A DNA stretch of 64,000 bases from Soonwooa sp032062245 (GTDB taxonomy: Bacteria > Bacteroidota > Bacteroidia > Flavobacteriales > Weeksellaceae), in the NCBI RefSeq assembly GCF_032062245.1, contig NZ_DAMBQF010000001.1, positions 248,001-312,000 on the forward strand, given 5' to 3'. Both the position numbers and the translations under genes were made by a program. The notes beneath the pieces were generated by a model. It was not told the DNA's origin, did no database searches, and saw only the letters and a program-made list of their open reading frames with translations. How positions within the stretch are numbered: position 1 is the first letter of the stretch; each line of letters begins with the position of its first letter. This document shows positions 42,570 through 51,355 of the stretch, piece after piece.

Positions 42570-44189
42570 ATGGCTCAGAAAGAAACCTTATCGTCGCTTA
42601 CACAGGGCAATTTTGCTAAAGAATTATCGATTTCTGATGGCAAAATGCCACCTAATGCTGTTGATTTTGAAAAACTTGTAATCGGTACTTTTTTAATTGA
42701 TAGAAAAGGGCTTGACCACTCTATCGACTTATTAACGCCCGAAGTTTTCTACGATCCTAGGCATCAGACGATATTTTCTGCCATTTTAAAACTTTACGAA
42801 AGCAACTCGCCGATCGATATGATGACGGTTATTCAGGAGTTAAAAAGAACTGAAAAACTAAATCTGGCAGGTGGCGACCATTATATCATCGACTTGACTT
42901 TGGGTGTCAGCTCGTCTGCACACATCGAATATCACGTTCGTGTGATTTTGGAGAAATATATTTTGCGTTCGTTAATTAATGTTTCGGCTAACGTTATCGA
43001 TAGTTCTTACAAAGAATCTACGGACGTCTTCGAACTTCTTGACAAAGCAGAGCAATCCTTTTTCGAAATTACCAACGGAACGATCAAAAAAGGATTCGAT
43101 ACCGCAAACTCTTTGGTAAAAGAAGCGATTGACAAAATTAAATCGCTTAAAGATAAAGAAGGTCTTTCTGGTGTACCATCAGGATTTACAGCTTTGGATA
43201 AAGAAACGGGAGGTTGGCAAAACTCCGACCTTATCATTATTGCAGCACGTCCTGCGATGGGTAAAACTGCGTTTATTCTTTCGATGGCGAGAAATATCAC
43301 GGTGGATAACAATATTCCACTTGCGCTTTTCTCTTTGGAGATGGCGTCTGTACAGTTGATTACAAGGATGATCGCTTCGGAAACTGGCATTTCATCAGAA
43401 AACTTAAGAAAAGGAACTTTGTCCGATCAAGAATGGAGTAGTCTTTTCACCAATGTCTCGGCTTTGGAAAATGCGCCTCTTTTCATTGATGAAACGCCGT
43501 CGCTTTCGATTTTTGACTTCCGTGCAAAATGCCGACGCCTTGTCATGCAACATGGCGTTAGGATTATCATGGTCGATTATCTTCAGCTGATGACAGCAAG
43601 TTCTGGAAAAGGCAGCGGAAATCGTGAACAAGAAATCGCAATGATTTCGCGATCTTTAAAAGCCATTGCAAAAGAACTTAACGTCCCAGTAATTGCACTT
43701 TCGCAGTTATCAAGAACTGTAGAAACGCGTCCAGGAAAGCGTCCAATGCTTTCGGATCTTAGAGAATCGGGAGCGATTGAGCAGGATGCCGATATCGTAT
43801 CTTTTATTTTCCGTCCCGAGTATTATAAAATTGCTGTTTGGGATAATGACGAAGAAGGTGCAGAAACACAAACCGAAAACCAAGCCGAGATTATCATCGC
43901 AAAACACCGTAACGGTGCAACAGCCGATGTTAGATTGGCGTTCCATAAACATATTGGTAAGTTTGCAGATTTGGAAACTTTAGGCAATTCTTATTATGGT
44001 GGATTTGGTGGTGAAGCACCATCGCCTAGCGGTGGAGGATTTAGCGGTGGCGCTTTTGAGGCTCCAGATTTTGCTAAAATTACTGTAACTGGTGATCCTA
44101 ATTTTGTTTTTGGACCACCGACACCTTCTAGCGGCCAAGTTTCTGGCTCAGCCATGAATGATGACGATGATGACGAAATGCCTTTCTAA
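42570..44189 (+). CDS. dnaB: Replicative DNA helicase DnaB
   Basis: DnaB is the hexameric 5'-3' helicase of the replication fork. The 539 residues have the N-terminal DnaB-N domain (about 25-130), a linker, and the RecA-like C-terminal ATPase with Walker A ARPAMGKT (about 229-236), IIMVDYLQLM near 335 and RSLKAIAKELNVPVIALSQL near 360. After the catalytic core a Gly/Pro/Ser-rich linker runs to an acidic end, NDDDDDEMPF, which closely resembles the C-terminal tip of single-strand binding protein (DDDIPF). ATG 42570 gives the standard N-terminus. It lies 4 bases after a perfect -7 box. rnhA follows after 10 bases. Confidence 0.97.
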   Translation: MAQKETLSSLTQGNFAKELSISDGKMPPNAVDFEKLVIGTFLIDRKGLDHSIDLLTPEVFYDPRHQTIFSAILKLYESNSPIDMMTVIQELKRTEKLNLAGGDHYIIDLTLGVSSSAHIEYHVRVILEKYILRSLINVSANVIDSSYKESTDVFELLDKAEQSFFEITNGTIKKGFDTANSLVKEAIDKIKSLKDKEGLSGVPSGFTALDKETGGWQNSDLIIIAARPAMGKTAFILSMARNITVDNNIPLALFSLEMASVQLITRMIASETGISSENLRKGTLSDQEWSSLFTNVSALENAPLFIDETPSLSIFDFRAKCRRLVMQHGVRIIMVDYLQLMTASSGKGSGNREQEIAMISRSLKAIAKELNVPVIALSQLSRTVETRPGKRPMLSDLRESGAIEQDADIVSFIFRPEYYKIAVWDNDEEGAETQTENQAEIIIAKHRNGATADVRLAFHKHIGKFADLETLGNSYYGGFGGEAPSPSGGGFSGGAFEAPDFAKITVTGDPNFVFGPPTPSSGQVSGSAMNDDDDDEMPF

Positions 44190-44199
44190 AATTTAGAGT

Positions 44200-44676
44200 T
44201 TGAAAATCGAAATTTTTACTGACGGTGCATGTAGTGGCAATCCCGGAAAAGGCGGATTTGGAATTCTGATGCGCGTCCCCGAGAAACAATATCAAAAACA
44301 TTTTTCGGCCGGCTTCCGATTAACAACCAATAACCGTATGGAATTGATGGCTGTTGTTGTGGCGCTTTCCAAAATAAAAGATGAAGGACACGACATCCAT
44401 ATCTTTACTGATAGCAAATATGTATCCGATGCGATTAACCAAAACTGGATTGCTGGTTGGGTAAAACGTGGTTGGAAAAATGTTAAAAACCCAGACCTTT
44501 GGCAAGCTTTAATTCCTTTTCTTAAAACACATTCTCCGAAGTTCCATTGGATAAAAGGTCACGCTGGACATCCTGAAAATGAATTGGTCGATCAACTTGC
44601 TGTTAAAGCTTCCCAAGGCGCTAATCTGCAAACTGACGATTTTTTTGAAAATCAAAACAAAGGCGGAATATTCTAA
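44200..44676 (+). CDS. rnhA: Ribonuclease HI
   Basis: RNase HI cuts RNA in RNA-DNA hybrids, for example R-loops and lagging-strand primers. The 158 residues carry the four acidic catalytic residues: Asp in FTDGACSGNPG (about 8), Glu in NNRMELMAV (about 49), Asp in IFTDSKYV (about 70) and Asp in ENELVDQLA (about 134). The only start that keeps the first beta strand is TTG 44200, 10 bases after dnaB. A non-ATG start this close suggests translational coupling to dnaB. A short acidic/aromatic tail follows the domain. Confidence 0.93.
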   Translation: MKIEIFTDGACSGNPGKGGFGILMRVPEKQYQKHFSAGFRLTTNNRMELMAVVVALSKIKDEGHDIHIFTDSKYVSDAINQNWIAGWVKRGWKNVKNPDLWQALIPFLKTHSPKFHWIKGHAGHPENELVDQLAVKASQGANLQTDDFFENQNKGGIF

Positions 44677-44713
44677 ATTCTGCTCCTAAATTTTCTTTGG
44701 AAACCTAATCTCC

Positions 44714-44815
44714 TAGCCCAGATTGAACGGCATGTTGGATCTCATCTTGTATTATGCAGAGGCAAAAGCATGGTGAAATACAAGATAGCGACTAGTGAAA
44801 GCTGGAATTGCTCCT
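44714..44815 (+). repeat. Structured intergenic element (candidate ncRNA), canonical copy 1
   Basis: AGCCCAGATTGAACGGCAT (44715-44733) leads to a perfect 10-base stem, ATCTTGTATT (44744-44753) with AATACAAGAT (44777-44786). Then come AGCGACTAGTGAAAGC and CTGG, closed by CCAG at 44718-44721, ending GCTCC. The copies at 57.1 and 62.2 kb have CCCG/CGGG at the closing stem and unrelated central-stem sequences that still pair, so the structure covaries. Confidence 0.7.
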
Positions 44816-44855
44816 AATTAACAAAACTTTAGAATTAATTTTGAAGATGGTTGAT

Positions 44856-44863
44856 TATCTTTG
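44856..44863 (+). promoter_or_regulatory. -7 box of nitroreductase, 4 bases before the start codon
   Basis: TATCTTTG is identical to the dnaB box and also ends 4 bases before the ATG (44868). No good -33 box is seen at the usual distance. Confidence 0.5.
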
Positions 44864-44867
44864 TTAC

Positions 44868-45494
44868 ATGAATTATCTAGAGGCTTTGGCTTGGCGCTAT
44901 TCTGTAAAGAAATTTAGTGGTGAAAAAATCGATTCGCAATCCTTGCAAAATATTTTGGAAGCGGGGCGACTATCTGTAAGTTCTTTGGGTTTGCAACCTT
45001 ACAAATTGATTGTTATCGAATCTGACGCGCAAAAAGAAAAGATAATACCAGCTTTTTATAACAAATCGCAAGTAAGCACGTGCTCTCATGTTGTTGCGAT
45101 TGTTTCGAAAACGAAAATCGACTCTGAGTACGTGGATGGTTACTTTTCGCATATTTCGAAAGAGAGAAATATCGATTTGGAAATACTTGCAGCTTTTAGA
45201 AAAAACATCGAACAATACACTTCGAGCCATACTGAAAGTGACCTAAGACACTGGTCTGAAAAACAAGCTTATATACTTCTCGGAACCATGATTGTCGCAG
45301 CCGCAGAAGAAGGTGTTGACACTTGCCCCATGGAAGGTTTTAGTCAAGATGTTTTGTCTGAAATTTTGGAATTAAATATGGAAGAAGAACGCGTTGCGGT
45401 GGTTTTGACTTTAGGAAAAAGAGCTGATGATGATGGATTTCAGCATTTGAAAAAAGTTAGAAAACCTGTCGAAAAATTTATTAAATTTATTTGA
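44868..45494 (+). CDS. NAD(P)H-dependent nitroreductase family oxidoreductase
   Basis: This 208-residue FMN-binding nitroreductase-fold protein has the N-terminal RYSVKKFSGE (phosphate-binding Arg and Ser, about 10-19), SVSSLGLQPYKLIVI near 37 and the C-terminal GVDTCPMEGF near 145. It is closest in style to NfsB-type quinone/nitro-reductases. ATG 44868 gives the family start MNYLEALAWRYSVK, and an upstream TTG at 44808 would lie in the structured repeat. nadB starts 17 bases after its stop codon, so they may be co-transcribed. Confidence 0.87.
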   Translation: MNYLEALAWRYSVKKFSGEKIDSQSLQNILEAGRLSVSSLGLQPYKLIVIESDAQKEKIIPAFYNKSQVSTCSHVVAIVSKTKIDSEYVDGYFSHISKERNIDLEILAAFRKNIEQYTSSHTESDLRHWSEKQAYILLGTMIVAAAEEGVDTCPMEGFSQDVLSEILELNMEEERVAVVLTLGKRADDDGFQHLKKVRKPVEKFIKFI

Positions 45495-45511
45495 AACTAG
45501 CACAAAACAAT

Positions 45512-47083
45512 ATGATAAAAACGGATGTTTTAGTAATAGGATCGGGCATTTCTGGATTGTCCTACGCTATAAAAATTTCGGAGAAGTTGCCAAACACCAA
45601 AATAATGATTGTCACTAAGGCAGACGAAGATGAAAGTAATACAAAATATGCACAGGGAGGACTCGCGGTAGTCACTGATTTTCAGAATGATAACTTCCAA
45701 AAACATATTGACGATACGATACGTGCTGGTGATGGCGAAAACGATCCCGACGTTGTAAAAATGGTGGTGGAAGAAGCGCCAAAACGCTTTAACGAAATCG
45801 TTGAATGGGGCGCAAAATTTGATCAAGAAAACGGAAAATTCGCTCTTGGACGCGAAGGCGGTCATACTGAAAATAGAATTGTCCATCACAAAGACATCAC
45901 CGGTTTTGAAATCGAACGTGCTCTTTTGGAAACGGCGCGTAATTCTCCAAATATCGAAATCCTGCCTTACCATTATGTGATCGACTTGTTGACGCAACAT
46001 CACGTTCCAGGAAAAGAGTTAGATCCAGAAAACATCCATTGCTACGGCGCATATATCTTGGACGAAAAGCAAAAACAAATCAAAAAAATCACAGCAAAAA
46101 TAACTTTGGTGGCGACTGGCGGCGCTGGCCACGTTTATAAAAATACGACTAATCCAATTATCGCAACTGGCGACGGAATTGCCTTTGTAGCAAGAGCTTA
46201 CGGCAAAGTTAGCAATATGCAATATTATCAATTCCATCCAACAGCGCTGTATTCGAAGCTTGACGGAATGTTATTTCTGATTTCGGAAGCTGTTCGAGGT
46301 GATGGCGCAAAACTTCGCACCAAGAACGGAAAAGCTTTTATGCAAAAATACGATCCGCGTGAAGAATTGGCTTCTCGTGACATCGTTGCACGTGCGATTG
46401 ACAACGAAATGAAAACTTCTGGTGACGAATATGTTGGTCTTGATTGTCGCGAAATGGACAAGGAAAAATTCATGAAACATTTCCCAAACATCTATAATAA
46501 ATGTCTGAGTGAAGGCATTGATCCCTTTAAACAACTGATTCCGGTAGTTCCTGCTGCACATTATTTGATGGGCGGTATTAACATTGATAAAGATGGACAA
46601 TCGTCTATCAGAAATCTATTTGCTGTTGGAGAATGTACCAACTCTGGACTTCACGGCGCTAATAGATTAGCATCCAATTCGTTACTAGAAGGTTTAGTTT
46701 TCGGACATAATGCCGCTTTGAAATCCATGACTTTGCTTGAAGAGAATAATTTCAACTTTGATGATCTAAAAGCCATCCCCGAATGGAATGAAGACGGCAT
46801 GAAAATAATGGATGAAATGGTTTTGGTAACTTATCTGAGAAAACAACTTCAAGAGATGATGAGCGATTTGGTAAGTATTGTTAGAAGCAACGAACGTCTT
46901 AAGATTGCAAAGAAAAAACATCAAGATATTTCCGAAGCGGTAAGCGAATTGTACAACTACTCTATTCTTTCGCCACAACTATCGGAGCTTAGAAATCTAG
47001 TTAGCGTTTCGGGACTTATCATCGATCAATCTTTAGAAATGAAACAAAACAAAGGCGCATTTTACAATAAAGAGCTTGCATAG
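45512..47083 (+). CDS. nadB: L-aspartate oxidase
   Basis: NadB oxidises L-aspartate to iminoaspartate, the first step of de novo NAD synthesis. The 523 residues show the FAD-binding loop LVIGSGISGLSYA (about 7-19), AQGGLAVV near 47, REGGHTENRIVHHKDITG near 115 and HGANRLASNSLLEGLVFG near 385. ATG 45512 is used; the in-frame TTG at 45491 overlaps the upstream gene. nadC follows 59 bases downstream on the same strand. nadA (quinolinate synthase) is not in the window. Confidence 0.96.
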   Translation: MIKTDVLVIGSGISGLSYAIKISEKLPNTKIMIVTKADEDESNTKYAQGGLAVVTDFQNDNFQKHIDDTIRAGDGENDPDVVKMVVEEAPKRFNEIVEWGAKFDQENGKFALGREGGHTENRIVHHKDITGFEIERALLETARNSPNIEILPYHYVIDLLTQHHVPGKELDPENIHCYGAYILDEKQKQIKKITAKITLVATGGAGHVYKNTTNPIIATGDGIAFVARAYGKVSNMQYYQFHPTALYSKLDGMLFLISEAVRGDGAKLRTKNGKAFMQKYDPREELASRDIVARAIDNEMKTSGDEYVGLDCREMDKEKFMKHFPNIYNKCLSEGIDPFKQLIPVVPAAHYLMGGINIDKDGQSSIRNLFAVGECTNSGLHGANRLASNSLLEGLVFGHNAALKSMTLLEENNFNFDDLKAIPEWNEDGMKIMDEMVLVTYLRKQLQEMMSDLVSIVRSNERLKIAKKKHQDISEAVSELYNYSILSPQLSELRNLVSVSGLIIDQSLEMKQNKGAFYNKELA

Positions 47084-47142
47084 ACCTGTTAAAGTTAAAC
47101 TTTAATTATTTAAAATAAATAATATATTTTCAAATATTTATC

Positions 47143-48003
47143 ATGAAAAAACCATCATACGTAACCAACAAAGCATTACAGACTTTTATAAAAGCTGCGA
47201 TACAAGAAGATATCAACACTGGTGACCACTCAACCTTAGCGACTATTCCCAAAGAACTTGAGCAACAAGCCAAGCTTTTGGTTAAGGAAAATTGTATCCT
47301 CGCAGGCGTTGATATGGCTTTAGAGATTTTCAAATATGTCGATAAAGATTTGAATGTTGAAGTTTTTATTAATGATGGTGAACAAGCAAAAGTTGGTGAA
47401 ATTGCATTTTTAGTATCAGGAAAAGCACAATCTATCCTAACAGCCGAACGTTTGGTTCTCAATTGTATGCAACGTATGAGTGGCATCGCAACCTTAACGC
47501 ACGAATGGGATCAAAGATTGGTTGGCACTAAAACAAAACTACTTGATACTCGTAAGACGACTCCTAATTTTAGAATCTGCGAAAAATGGGCTGTTGCTAT
47601 CGGCGGCGGCACTAATCATAGATATGGATTATATGATATGATTATGTTAAAAGACAATCATATTGACTATAACGGAAGTATTACAAATGCAGTTAATATG
47701 GCAAAAGATTATATTCAAAAGAATAAATTGAAGCTAAAAATTGAAGTCGAAACTCGAAATCTAAAAGAAGTTTCTGAAGCCATCGATGCCAAAGTAGACC
47801 GAATAATGCTCGACAATATGGATGTAAAAACCATGAAAGAAGCTGTCGAATTAATCGATGGAAAATGTGAAAGTGAGGCTTCTGGAGGTATCACTAGAGA
47901 TCAACTTAAAGAGATTGCTGCGACTGGTGTCACTTATATTTCGGCTGGAGCCTTAACACACTCTGCGGACAATATCGACCTGAGTCTCAAGGCTGTTAAG
48001 TAG
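47143..48003 (+). CDS. nadC: Nicotinate-nucleotide pyrophosphorylase (carboxylating)
   Basis: NadC converts quinolinate and PRPP to nicotinate mononucleotide, CO2 and PPi. The 286 residues show the N-terminal QEDINTGDHSTLAT near 19, MQRMSGIATLTHEWD near 107, the PRPP/quinolinate-binding LDTRKTTPNFR near 132 and the C-terminal ASGGITRDQLKEIAATGV near 246. It lies in the same order as in other Bacteroidota, just after nadB. No terminator is obvious before the TonB-dependent receptor. Confidence 0.96.
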   Translation: MKKPSYVTNKALQTFIKAAIQEDINTGDHSTLATIPKELEQQAKLLVKENCILAGVDMALEIFKYVDKDLNVEVFINDGEQAKVGEIAFLVSGKAQSILTAERLVLNCMQRMSGIATLTHEWDQRLVGTKTKLLDTRKTTPNFRICEKWAVAIGGGTNHRYGLYDMIMLKDNHIDYNGSITNAVNMAKDYIQKNKLKLKIEVETRNLKEVSEAIDAKVDRIMLDNMDVKTMKEAVELIDGKCESEASGGITRDQLKEIAATGVTYISAGALTHSADNIDLSLKAVK

Positions 48004-48075
48004 CATTTGTTAATTGTTATTTAACATAATGTTAACTGAATATTAAATTTCTTGCAAACTGACAAATGTTAATTG

Positions 48076-48106
48076 TTTGTTAAAACGTCGTTCATTTATA
48101 TTTCTG
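48076..48106 (+). promoter_or_regulatory. Promoter of the TonB-dependent receptor
   Basis: TTTG (48076-48079), a 19-base spacer and TATTTCTG (48099-48106, 7 of 8 to the consensus) give a well-spaced Bacteroidota promoter. The leader to ATG 48146 would be about 33 bases. Confidence 0.65.
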
Positions 48107-48145
48107 AAATTTGCAGAGTCAAATAAATATAGTAATTCATATCAA

Positions 48146-50749
48146 ATGAAAAGCAACTTCGGAAGACGATCATTATCAATCGTTTTAACACTATCAACAG
48201 CGAGCATCTATTTTGCTCAGCAAAAACCGATCGACACACTAAAATCGAATGATATCGATGAAGTGGTTATCACAAAGGGGGTAACAGACATCGCTAAAGA
48301 CAGAAAAACACCTGTAGCTGTTTCAACAATTAAGGCTGCACAGATTGTAGAAAGATTAGGTAACAAAGAATTGGTTGAAATCTTAAATACAACACCTTCA
48401 GTTTACGCTACAAAAGGTGGTGGTGGATTTGGAGATTCAGGTATTACAATGCGTGGTTTCGAAAGTAAGAATATCGCTGTTATGGTTAACGGTATGCCTG
48501 TTAACGATATGGAAGGAGGTTCTGTATACATGTCAAACTGGACAGGTCTTGCTGATGTAACTAGTACAATGCAAGTACAAAGAGGTTTAGGTTCTTCTAA
48601 ACTAGCTATCGCTTCAGTTGGTGGTACGCTAAACTTCGTAACTAGATCTGCTGACATGAAACAAGGTGGTGTCGTAAGATTGGGTATTGGTAACAATGAC
48701 TTCTTAAAAACATCTTTTGCTTATAATACTGGTAAATCAGAAAAGGGTTGGTCTTCATCATTCTTAATGGCTAGACAATCTGGTTCAACATACATTGAGA
48801 ATACAGATTATGAAGCTTATACTTACTTCTTTGCTTTAGGTTTTCAACCTAGCAAAAAACATAACTTGCAGTTTATGATCACTTCATCGCCACAATGGCA
48901 TGATCAAAGATCTTATGCGCCAACAATTTCTAATTACATTAAATACAATCCAGATAAAGATGGTACGCCATACAGACAGTACAATTCAGATTTTGGATAT
49001 TTAACTCAACCAAATGGTAAAAGAGTTGGAATTGCTAACGCAATGAACTATTATGCAAAACCAGTACTGATGCTAAACTGGGATTGGAATATTAGTGATA
49101 AATCTACTTTAAGTACAGTTGCTTACATGTCTAACGGACGTGGTGGTGGAGCAAGAAATGCTGGAAAAGTTGGAGGAAAAGGAATGCAAGATTTTGTAGA
49201 TAACGAAGGGCACTACAATTTTGATCAAATCTTTGCAGCAAATGCAGCAGTAACACCAACAGTTGGTGTACAAGGTAATACATTGGTTAGAACATCAAGT
49301 GTTAACTCACACAACTGGTATGGTATCTTAATGAATTTCCAACATAAAATTAATGATAATTGGAATTTCTCAATTGGTACAGATGATAGATATTACTATG
49401 GTTATCATTACCAAGTTTTATCGAATCTTTATGGAGCTTCTGGATATACAGATGCGACTAACAAAAATCTGCCAACAAATAACTTGATTAGAAAAACTTA
49501 CGACTACAAAAAATTATCATGGAATCCTTTCGGTGGAGCTAATGCACCAATGGAAGACAGAATGGTATTTAGTAATGACGGAGAAGTGTTATGGTACAGT
49601 GGATTTGGACAAGTTGAATATTCAACAGAAAAAGTATCTGCATTCTTACAAGGATCAGTATCTAACCAGGCTTACCAAAGAATTGATGATTTCGTAAAAC
49701 CAGGGACTTTACAACAAGGTCAAGCTGTAGTAAGAAAAACAGGTTTCAAAAACATCTTTGGTTATAATATCAAAGGGGGGGCCAACTATAATATCGATGA
49801 ACAAAACAACGTTTTTGCTAACATCGGTTACTATAGCAAACAACCATTTATGTCAGCAGTATATCCAAGTAATCAACAAGTGCTTAACCCGAATTTAACT
49901 AATGAAAAAATCTTCTCTGCAGAATTAGGTTACGGATTCAGAGCGCACAATTTTAACGCAAAAGTTAACTTGTACAGAACTGAATGGAAAGACAGATTTT
50001 TTAGAAAAACTGGGATTAAAGATATCGACGGTCTAGGAAATAATGGTTACTCTGAGATCAGTGGAATTACTCAAATACATATGGGTGCTGAGTTTGAAGG
50101 AAACTACAAAGTAAACAAATATCTAGAATTCAACGGGATGTTCTCTTATGGCGATTACCAATATAAAGGTAATGCACAAGGATCTAATTTCCTAGATGAC
50201 AACACGCCAGTTGCAATTAACGGATCTAATCAAACAACCCTTTACTTAGATAAAGTAAAAGTTGGTGGTTCTGGTAGCAACAGTATTCCACAGATGACAG
50301 CATCTTTAGGAGCAACAATTTCTCCAGTAACAGACCTTAAAATCTATGGAGATTGGCAGTATGTTGGCAAAATTTATTCTTCTTTAAATGTTGCTGAATT
50401 TGATAAACAAGGTAAAACAGCTCTTGAATTGCCTAACTTTAACTTACTTAATATTGGTGCTTCTTATAAGATTAAATTGAACGACAAATCACAGTTCTTC
50501 ACAATTGGAGTTAATGTTAACAATTTATTGGATACTACTTACATCCAAGATGGTTCAACTAACATTAAAGTTAAAACTGTTGCTGACTTTACTGATAAAA
50601 CTGTTGGGGGAGTTACAACAACTGCACAACAACAATTTGACACATACATCAACAATCCTAATAACTTCTATAAAGGATTGGATGCTTCAAACAGAGTTTA
50701 TTTCGGATTTGGAAGAACTTGGTCAACAAGTTTATCATTCAATTTCTAA
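48146..50749 (+). CDS. TonB-dependent receptor
   Basis: This 867-residue outer-membrane receptor has a signal peptide at about 1-24 (cleavage after IYFAQ), a TonB-box-like IDEVVITKG near 35, a plug domain at about 45-180 (KELVEILNTTPSVYA, ITMRGFESKNIAVMVNGMPVND, QVQRGLGSSKLAIASVGGTLNFVT), and a 22-strand-type barrel ending WSTSLSFNF with the C-terminal Phe. There is no CarboxypepD-regulatory or SusC-type extension and no SusD gene beside it, so uptake of a siderophore, vitamin or peptide is more likely than glycans (inference). An upstream TTG would add 23 residues, but ATG 48146 gives a clean signal peptide after a good promoter. Confidence 0.93.
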   Translation: MKSNFGRRSLSIVLTLSTASIYFAQQKPIDTLKSNDIDEVVITKGVTDIAKDRKTPVAVSTIKAAQIVERLGNKELVEILNTTPSVYATKGGGGFGDSGITMRGFESKNIAVMVNGMPVNDMEGGSVYMSNWTGLADVTSTMQVQRGLGSSKLAIASVGGTLNFVTRSADMKQGGVVRLGIGNNDFLKTSFAYNTGKSEKGWSSSFLMARQSGSTYIENTDYEAYTYFFALGFQPSKKHNLQFMITSSPQWHDQRSYAPTISNYIKYNPDKDGTPYRQYNSDFGYLTQPNGKRVGIANAMNYYAKPVLMLNWDWNISDKSTLSTVAYMSNGRGGGARNAGKVGGKGMQDFVDNEGHYNFDQIFAANAAVTPTVGVQGNTLVRTSSVNSHNWYGILMNFQHKINDNWNFSIGTDDRYYYGYHYQVLSNLYGASGYTDATNKNLPTNNLIRKTYDYKKLSWNPFGGANAPMEDRMVFSNDGEVLWYSGFGQVEYSTEKVSAFLQGSVSNQAYQRIDDFVKPGTLQQGQAVVRKTGFKNIFGYNIKGGANYNIDEQNNVFANIGYYSKQPFMSAVYPSNQQVLNPNLTNEKIFSAELGYGFRAHNFNAKVNLYRTEWKDRFFRKTGIKDIDGLGNNGYSEISGITQIHMGAEFEGNYKVNKYLEFNGMFSYGDYQYKGNAQGSNFLDDNTPVAINGSNQTTLYLDKVKVGGSGSNSIPQMTASLGATISPVTDLKIYGDWQYVGKIYSSLNVAEFDKQGKTALELPNFNLLNIGASYKIKLNDKSQFFTIGVNVNNLLDTTYIQDGSTNIKVKTVADFTDKTVGGVTTTAQQQFDTYINNPNNFYKGLDASNRVYFGFGRTWSTSLSFNF

Positions 50750-50771
50750 GAAATTTAATATTAATACATCT

Positions 50772-50800
50772 CAAATCCCGGCCTTTGGTCGGGATTTTTG
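50772..50800 (+). terminator. Terminator of the TonB-dependent receptor
   Basis: AAATCCCGGCC pairs with GGTCGGGATTT (one mismatched base) around a TTT loop, followed by T residues. The next promoter box (50802-50809) starts almost at its last base. Confidence 0.85.
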
Positions 50801-50801
50801 C

Positions 50802-50809
50802 TATCTTTG
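50802..50809 (+). promoter_or_regulatory. -7 box of the 4-TM protein gene
   Basis: TATCTTTG matches the consensus exactly, 20 bases before ATG 50830. The nearest TTTG (50784-50787) is only 14 bases upstream, inside the terminator hairpin, so the -33 assignment is open. Confidence 0.45.
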
Positions 50810-50829
50810 TTAACCTAAAATAAAAGACT

Positions 50830-51261
50830 ATGGAATTTTACAACATTTTAATTAACGCACACAAAGGATTCGCTTATCTTGAGCTTTTGTTAGTTGCCTT
50901 ATTCTTAGTAGCCTTATTAATGACGATGTTCGGTTACAGTGGCAAAGTCAATAACTTTTTAAAGAAAACAACATTGTTTACAATGATTTTCTTCCACATT
51001 CAATTACTAATTGGTGTTATCATGTTAGCTGTAACTTTCTCAAAAGGCTTAGACATGGGCGCTGTAATGAAAAACGCAGATTTAAGATTCCAATATGTCG
51101 AGCATCCTTTCTCGATGTTAATTGGTGTAATCTTAATGACGATTATCAACAAAAAAGTTAAAACTGCCGAAACAATCAACTTAAAAGTGGTTATCATGGG
51201 TGTTTTAGCGATTGCATTATTTGCATTTGCATTCCCTTGGGCAAAAGTTTTCGGAGCTTAA
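50830..51261 (+). CDS. Four-helix membrane protein, unknown
   Basis: This 143-residue integral membrane protein has four hydrophobic helices (about 15-38, 47-70, 90-108 and 118-138). Conserved-looking polar residues sit in helices (HKGFAYLELLL, FFHIQLLIG, VEHPFSMLIG), including three His that could face a cofactor. Similar Bacteroidota proteins are sometimes labelled cytochrome-b-like, but I cannot confirm haem binding. The gene stands alone between the TonB receptor and asd. Confidence 0.75.
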   Translation: MEFYNILINAHKGFAYLELLLVALFLVALLMTMFGYSGKVNNFLKKTTLFTMIFFHIQLLIGVIMLAVTFSKGLDMGAVMKNADLRFQYVEHPFSMLIGVILMTIINKKVKTAETINLKVVIMGVLAIALFAFAFPWAKVFGA

Positions 51262-51355
51262 AATAGTTTTGAATTATGAATTATAAGTTACTAAGGTTAA
51301 ACTTATAATTTTTTACTCATTAAATATTAAACCTTAAAAACCTTTATTTAAATCA

